64,000 bases of DNA from Flavobacterium piscisymbiosum (lineage in GTDB: Bacteria > Bacteroidota > Bacteroidia > Flavobacteriales > Flavobacteriaceae). A model generated the notes under the pieces. That model saw only the letters and a list, made by a program, of their open reading frames with translations, was not told the origin of the DNA and searched no databases. The stretch is taken from the NCBI RefSeq assembly GCF_020905295.1, contig NZ_JAJJMM010000001.1, forward strand, positions 1 to 64,000. The letters run 5' to 3'. Below, piece after piece: positions 60,405 through 64,000 of this stretch (position 1 is its first letter; the number at the start of each line of letters is the position of its first letter). The translations under genes and the position numbers were made by a program.

Positions 60405-61274
60405 TTATGCTGATAAAGCTTCCTGCTGATGAATTCCCTCAAGCCTCTCCAGTTCATTCTGAATCATGACTTCTGCTTCTTTCATAAATTGACGGCATCT
60501 GTCTTCCATCAGCCCATAGTACAGATAATCAAAACTGTTCCTTCTGCTGAATCGAAGCGTATTTGGGTTCTTTTTCAAAAGCTTGAACATATTTTTTTCA
60601 TCACTGCTGTTTCTTGGAAAGTATTCAGAAGTCAAATTCGTGAAATACTCGCAAAGCTCAAATAAGTAACCTAGAGAAAAGTGGTTCGGCGTATATCCCA
60701 GAAATACCCTTATAAGGGAAAGGCAGGTCTGTTCCACAATCTGATGAAGGGAACACATTCTGACTTCATAAGAGAAATACTGGTCGTTATTATAGATAAG
60801 ATCCCAGATCGATTCAGTAATATTTCTTCTGTCTCCTGCGTATGATGCAGTACTTTTCATATATCTTTTTTCTGGATTCTTAGCCCAGATTATCGGCGAC
60901 TTGTAAGCATCTATATGAATTCTCTGCGCATTCTTAAAAATGTTCCAGAAGAAATACTGCTGGTCTCCGTATAATTTCACGATATTTCTCAGTCTATGCA
61001 TGAGAATGGTTACCGTTATCTGGCCTCTTGATCTGCTCTTTATTTTATCGGTAAGATCATTGCCGATATTATCCTCGAACTCTTCGGCTATGACCAGCAG
61101 ATAAAGATGTACATGCTTTTCTTTCTGAACGGGCTTCTGAAAAGGCTCATTAAAAGTATAACTGCTTTTCTTCTGTGCAAAACAGTAGATGCCTATCGGA
61201 TCAATGTTCTGTGAAATAACTCGATAAATTAAATCGGACGTGGTGTTTTGAATTGCTTTCATAATTTTACTCAT
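60405..61274 (-). CDS. HEPN-like protein with a possible degenerate nucleotidyltransferase region
   Basis: A 289-aa protein. The N-terminal half (IGIYCFAQ... HLYLLVIAEEF ... ITVTILMHRL) resembles a nucleotidyltransferase-like fold without the usual GSxxxGxSDxD motif. The C-terminal half (RMCSLHQIVEQTCLSLIRVFLGYTPNHFSLGYLFELCEYF) resembles HEPN domains, which often act as RNases in toxin-antitoxin and defence systems. I infer this from pattern only. It lies in an operon with two small paralogs. Confidence 0.6.
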   Translation of the reverse strand: MSKIMKAIQNTTSDLIYRVISQNIDPIGIYCFAQKKSSYTFNEPFQKPVQKEKHVHLYLLVIAEEFEDNIGNDLTDKIKSRSRGQITVTILMHRLRNIVKLYGDQQYFFWNIFKNAQRIHIDAYKSPIIWAKNPEKRYMKSTASYAGDRRNITESIWDLIYNNDQYFSYEVRMCSLHQIVEQTCLSLIRVFLGYTPNHFSLGYLFELCEYFTNLTSEYFPRNSSDEKNMFKLLKKNPNTLRFSRRNSFDYLYYGLMEDRCRQFMKEAEVMIQNELERLEGIHQQEALSA

Positions 61275-61325
61275 TTTAGTTAATACTTATTCGAAGTTTG
61301 GTTTTGTGTGGTATATTATCAAAAA

Positions 61326-61904
61326 TTAATCTGGTGAGAGATTCTTTTCTTTTTGCGTTTCAGCGAGATCAGATTTACAGATCCTCTCAATACCTCTTTC
61401 TTTCATTAATTCCCCTGCATCGAGCATTTTTGTTAAATGAATATAGGGTGTCATGAGATCGGAGTCGGGATCGCAAGCATAACGAGATAAAGAAAGCTCA
61501 ACGATTTCAAATAAGAAAGATTCAAATTGTTCGAGCGTTTTCTCTTCAAACGCTTTTTGAAGCACCAAAAAAGGATTATCAAATTCTTCCTTTGTCAGAG
61601 AAGAAAGATGAAACACATCCTCTAATCGGGTCGACTCTTTCACTTTCCATTTCCTGCTTTTACCTTTCAGGCTGTGGCAGATTTTAACAAAAGAACAAAT
61701 AGCACTATAAAAGACAAAAACATTGCTGGGGTCGTTCTGTTTGTACACCTTTCTCTTATGGCAGTATAGTACTGCTTCGCTTAAATTCTGTTTGTAATAA
61801 TCAAGATGTGCAAAGTCAAAAACAGCATCAAATGCCTCAAATGGATTTCCTGCCGTAAACCCTGCCCAAAATCTTGTATTGAAGGATATTTTATTCTTTT
61901 TCAT
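61326..61904 (-). CDS. Uncharacterised element protein, first gene of the minus-strand operon
   Basis: A 192-aa soluble protein (FNTRFWAGFTAGNPFEAFDAVFDFAHLDYY start) with a helical middle and no motif I recognise. It is transcribed divergently from the XRE regulator, which probably controls it. Confidence 0.6.
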   Translation of the reverse strand: MKKNKISFNTRFWAGFTAGNPFEAFDAVFDFAHLDYYKQNLSEAVLYCHKRKVYKQNDPSNVFVFYSAICSFVKICHSLKGKSRKWKVKESTRLEDVFHLSSLTKEEFDNPFLVLQKAFEEKTLEQFESFLFEIVELSLSRYACDPDSDLMTPYIHLTKMLDAGELMKERGIERICKSDLAETQKEKNLSPD

Positions 61905-62083
61905 GGCGGTAAGATTTAAAATTCACAGCGAAGTTCCTGCTATTCAACAGGATAATCTATTCCGTAATTGGATATAATATCTGACAAAAGGGATATTTTA
62001 CAGTATATTTTTTTATCTTTGGAATTCAGATTTTTTAATCCAGATAACTTTATCTTTGAAACTTCAGAAAACTAACAATCATT

Positions 62084-62488
62084 ATGGAACAGAAAATTCA
62101 TCAGGGAAGAAATGTTAAACGCTTCAGGGAAATGCTTGGCATCAAACAAGAAGCTCTTGCTTATGATCTGGGAGAAGACTGGAATCAGAAGAAAATTTCA
62201 ATGCTGGAACAGAAAGATGTAATTGAAGATAAACTGCTCAAACAGATTTCTGATTCTTTGAAAATTCCTGTTGAAGCTTTTCAGAATTTTGATGAAGAGC
62301 AGGCGATAAATATTATTGCTAACACTTTTCATGAAGGAGCAATTGCAAATAATTCTGGATATATCAATTGTACATTTAATCCAATTGATAAAATTGTACA
62401 AATACATGAAGAAAAAATTGCATTGTATGAGCGTATGCTGAAAGAAAAAGATGAAATGATGAAAAGGCTTGAACAATTAATCAAATAA
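62084..62488 (+). CDS. XRE-family transcriptional regulator
   Basis: A 134-aa protein with an N-terminal helix-turn-helix (NVKRFREMLGIKQEALAYDLGEDWNQKKISMLE, about 10-42) and a C-terminal coiled coil (EEKIALYERMLKEKDEMMKR). It lies divergent from the minus-strand operon, with 180 bases between, the usual place for an autoregulating repressor. A terminator follows at 62564. Confidence 0.85.
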   Translation: MEQKIHQGRNVKRFREMLGIKQEALAYDLGEDWNQKKISMLEQKDVIEDKLLKQISDSLKIPVEAFQNFDEEQAINIIANTFHEGAIANNSGYINCTFNPIDKIVQIHEEKIALYERMLKEKDEMMKRLEQLIK

Positions 62489-62563
62489 GTAAATGTCGAA
62501 ATGATTCAAATTTGGAGAAAATCCAAAATCCAAATAAGCTTTTATAAAAGATATATTAATTCC

Positions 62564-62590
62564 AAAAAGAGACTTTCGAGTCTCTTTTTG
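62564..62590 (+). terminator. Terminator after the XRE gene
   Basis: The stem AAAAAGAGACT / AGTCTCTTTTT with a TTCG tetraloop is ideal for intrinsic termination. Confidence 0.88.
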
Positions 62591-62626
62591 TTTTCAAATA
62601 CTCTCTAAATACCCAATACACAATTC

Positions 62627-62902
62627 ATGAATAAAACTATAAATCTTAGAGTTAAAAAGGAAATTGACCGAACGAGTGAGGCTAAGGTGTTAAAGCTTAA
62701 AGGAGCTTTAATCACAAAAGGATATACTGAAATAATTCATATCAAAGACGAAAACGAAGATTTTTACCTAAATACATTTTCAACTGATCCAGACAGGAAA
62801 AAGGAAGCTGAAAATTATGTTCTGGAATTTATTACTTTTAACGGACTAAATGACAGCATATTTTTGATTGATAATGTAAAAAGCAATTTCACACTGCTTT
62901 AG
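62627..62902 (+). CDS. Small hypothetical element protein
   Basis: A 91-aa basic-to-acidic protein (NLRVKKEIDRTSEAKVLKLK ... DRKKEAENYVLEFITFNGL). It has no motif I recognise. Its ATG is well placed after the XRE terminator. Confidence 0.55.
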   Translation: MNKTINLRVKKEIDRTSEAKVLKLKGALITKGYTEIIHIKDENEDFYLNTFSTDPDRKKEAENYVLEFITFNGLNDSIFLIDNVKSNFTLL

Positions 62903-63208
62903 TATCAAACCTTCTAAATCATTTCTAAAACAAAAAAAGCAAAGCAAGATATTGGACACAGCCAGAGAAGTGCGCATAACATTTTTTCGTTCCTAAAAAA
63001 TGCCCTTCGGGACTTATAGCACTTCAGCTGTCTGACAGTCCAATTAAAGACTGCTTTCTTTTTTCCTTTTCTTTTAAAAATATTTTCGACAGATATCACC
63101 TTTCTAAACACATAAAAGCCAGTAAATTAAAAACAAGAATTAAAGATTTTACTATATATTTATCTCTAAATAAAACAGAAGATTTCCAATTCTATAATTC
63201 ATTTGCTT
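62903..63208. other. Gene-poor stretch with a possible small minus-strand ORF
   Basis: No firm gene. A 65-codon minus-strand frame (62914-63111, MLCALLWLCPISCFAFF within) and several short GC-richer blocks (GCCCTTCGGGAC, TCAGCTGTCTGACAG) stand out from the AT-rich background. It may be a small membrane peptide or structured RNA; neither is supported enough to call. Confidence 0.35.
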
Positions 63209-63445
63209 ATGAATCGTCTCAAAATTCTTTTTGTAATTCTTTTAAGCCTTTTATTCTTTGCCCTTGCATTTTTTTTACATCGCTATGAAAAAACCAAGAT
63301 CTTGGAAAAGGAGCTTTCCCGCATTGATAAAGAAATTTATTTAAAAGAGGTTTATTATAAAAAGAAAGTAAAAGAGTTTGAAGAGCTGGAAAAGAAACAT
63401 AAAAAGCAGACTGACCAACTAAAATCGGAGCTGTCAATTAAATGA
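63209..63445 (+). CDS. Small membrane protein with coiled coil
   Basis: A 78-aa protein with one N-terminal membrane helix (LFVILLSLLFFALAFF) and a long charged coiled coil (KILEKELSRIDKEI... ELEKKHKKQTDQLK). I start at ATG 63209. It could be an element-encoded anchor; no family is recognised. Confidence 0.6.
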   Translation: MNRLKILFVILLSLLFFALAFFLHRYEKTKILEKELSRIDKEIYLKEVYYKKKVKEFEELEKKHKKQTDQLKSELSIK

Positions 63446-63535
63446 ATTTTATGATTCTTAAATCTCTAGTTTAAATATCCTATCTTAAAAGTTGCTTAGA
63501 AAACGCTTCAAAAAGATAACAGCCAACAGCTATCA

Positions 63536-63557
63536 TGCGCAAAATTTACTTAGGATA
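63536..63557 (+). repeat. Element-specific motif TGCGCAAAATTTNNNTAGGATA, copy 2
   Basis: This is the second copy of the motif at 59515-59536, with identical spacing; it lies about 75 bases before the candidate oriT. Confidence 0.6.
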
Positions 63558-63632
63558 GGAATCTTCAAAAGATAAACTTAATTTAGTATTTAGACTTTTA
63601 AAATTCTTCAAGATGCCACGTTCCTGCATCTA

Positions 63633-63669
63633 GCAAGATGAACGGTTGTTTAACAACCGCCTATCTTGC
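63633..63669. other. Candidate origin of transfer (oriT)
   Basis: Nested inverted repeats GCAAGAT / ATCTTGC and CGGTTGTT / AACAACCG lie about 70 bases upstream of a MobC-like gene, the usual place for oriT. The nick site cannot be assigned by eye. Confidence 0.55.
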
Positions 63670-63740
63670 CACCTATTGCCTCGGAACTCGGCGGTGGAGA
63701 ATCTTAAAAGCAAAGAGTTTGATAATAATGAAAATGAAAG

Positions 63741-64000
63741 ATGATGAAAAGAGAAAATTCAAACAGAACACGAATTGTGGGACTGCGATTCACTCCTTTG
63801 GAGTATGCCGAACTGGAAAAAAGATTCAGAGCAAGCACCTGCCGAAAATTAAGCGACCACATCAGAAGCCACTTATTCAACAAACCAATTGTCGCCACTT
63901 ACAGAAACCAGTCTTTAGACGAACTGATGGAAGAGACAGCTGTGCTTACTTCCGAATTACGGGCAATCGGCAATAATATCAATCAGATTGCCAGAAAGAT
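63741..64000 (+). CDS. MobC-like plasmid/element mobilization protein (truncated by window end)
   Basis: The frame starting MMKRENSNRTRIVGLRFTPLEYAELEKRFRAS continues with CRKLSDHIRSHLFNKP and SELRAIGNNINQIARK to the window end. RFTP..Y.E.E and the NNINQIAR motif are typical of MobC/MbpB relaxosome accessory proteins. The stop codon and the expected relaxase gene lie beyond the window. It confirms that the element is mobilizable or conjugative. Confidence 0.82.
   Translation, partial: MMKRENSNRTRIVGLRFTPLEYAELEKRFRASTCRKLSDHIRSHLFNKPIVATYRNQSLDELMEETAVLTSELRAIGNNINQIARK

Noticed and set aside
62914..63111. A 65-codon minus-strand ORF with a hydrophobic tail
   Set aside because: No promoter, conservation evidence or family; recorded only as part of a gene-poor stretch.
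63638..63976. A 112-codon plus-strand ORF overlapping the MobC-like gene
   Set aside because: The other frame gives a recognisable MobC-like product; this one has low-complexity basic composition and is a shadow.

Overview
The window reads as the start of a low-GC Bacteroidota chromosome, most probably Flavobacterium or a close relative, numbered from dnaA (first base of dnaA = first base of the window). Support comes from Bacteroidota-type promoters (TTG, about 20 bases, TAnnTTTG), the near absence of Shine-Dalgarno sequences, family-typical proteins (PafA-type phosphatase, two-subunit methylmalonyl-CoA mutase, split transketolase, long GAPDH) and repetitive intergenic elements of the kind seen in flavobacteria. 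The genus is my inference from protein recognition; no search was run.

Layout. 1-11.4 kb: dnaA, a low-molecular-weight phosphatase, an RsmI-like methyltransferase, a TonB-like protein, an aminotransferase, a 2,4-dienoyl-CoA-reductase-like SDR, udk, a DivIC/FtsB-like protein, and the two methylmalonyl-CoA mutase genes with a small toxin-antitoxin-like pair between them. 11.4-15.4 kb (minus strand): cell-wall genes (lysozyme-like protein, mltG, dapF) with a GNAT enzyme and a TPR protein. 15.4-22.2 kb: HtrA protease, GAPDH, an Lrp regulator divergent from alanine dehydrogenase, and a PafA-type phosphatase. 22.2-29.6 kb: a repeat-rich gene-free stretch, a complete rRNA operon on the minus strand (16S, tRNA-Ile, tRNA-Ala, 23S, 5S) with three predicted tandem promoters, then more repeats. 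29.6-33 kb: thrS-infC-rpmI-rplT, with infC apparently starting at AUA. 33-44 kb: regulators, including two tandem TPR histidine kinases (the second lacks the phospho-acceptor His) with a response regulator, and a second two-component operon. 44-57.3 kb: dnaB, accA, a DMT transporter, an LptF/G permease, tgt, a ChbG-like deacetylase, split transketolase, an FKBP-like lipoprotein, an S4 protein, a PRTase and shikimate kinase.

From 57.4 kb: two tRNA-Lys genes and tRNA-Leu(GAG). Immediately after tRNA-Leu begins what looks like an integrated mobilizable element that continues past the window end. It carries a large serine recombinase whose reading frame runs antisense through the whole tRNA-Leu gene, a small overlapping ORF, two tandem paralogous small proteins, a HEPN-like protein, an uncharacterised 192-aa protein, a divergent XRE regulator, small cargo ORFs, a candidate oriT and the start of a MobC-like mobilization gene.

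The most distinctive observations are: the kinase/degenerate-kinase pair; the TA pair splitting mutA and mutB; the recombinase frame through the tRNA; the HEPN-like/paralog operon in the element; at least three families of structured intergenic repeats; and the GCACCCGC block shared by the rRNA and tRNA-Lys promoters.
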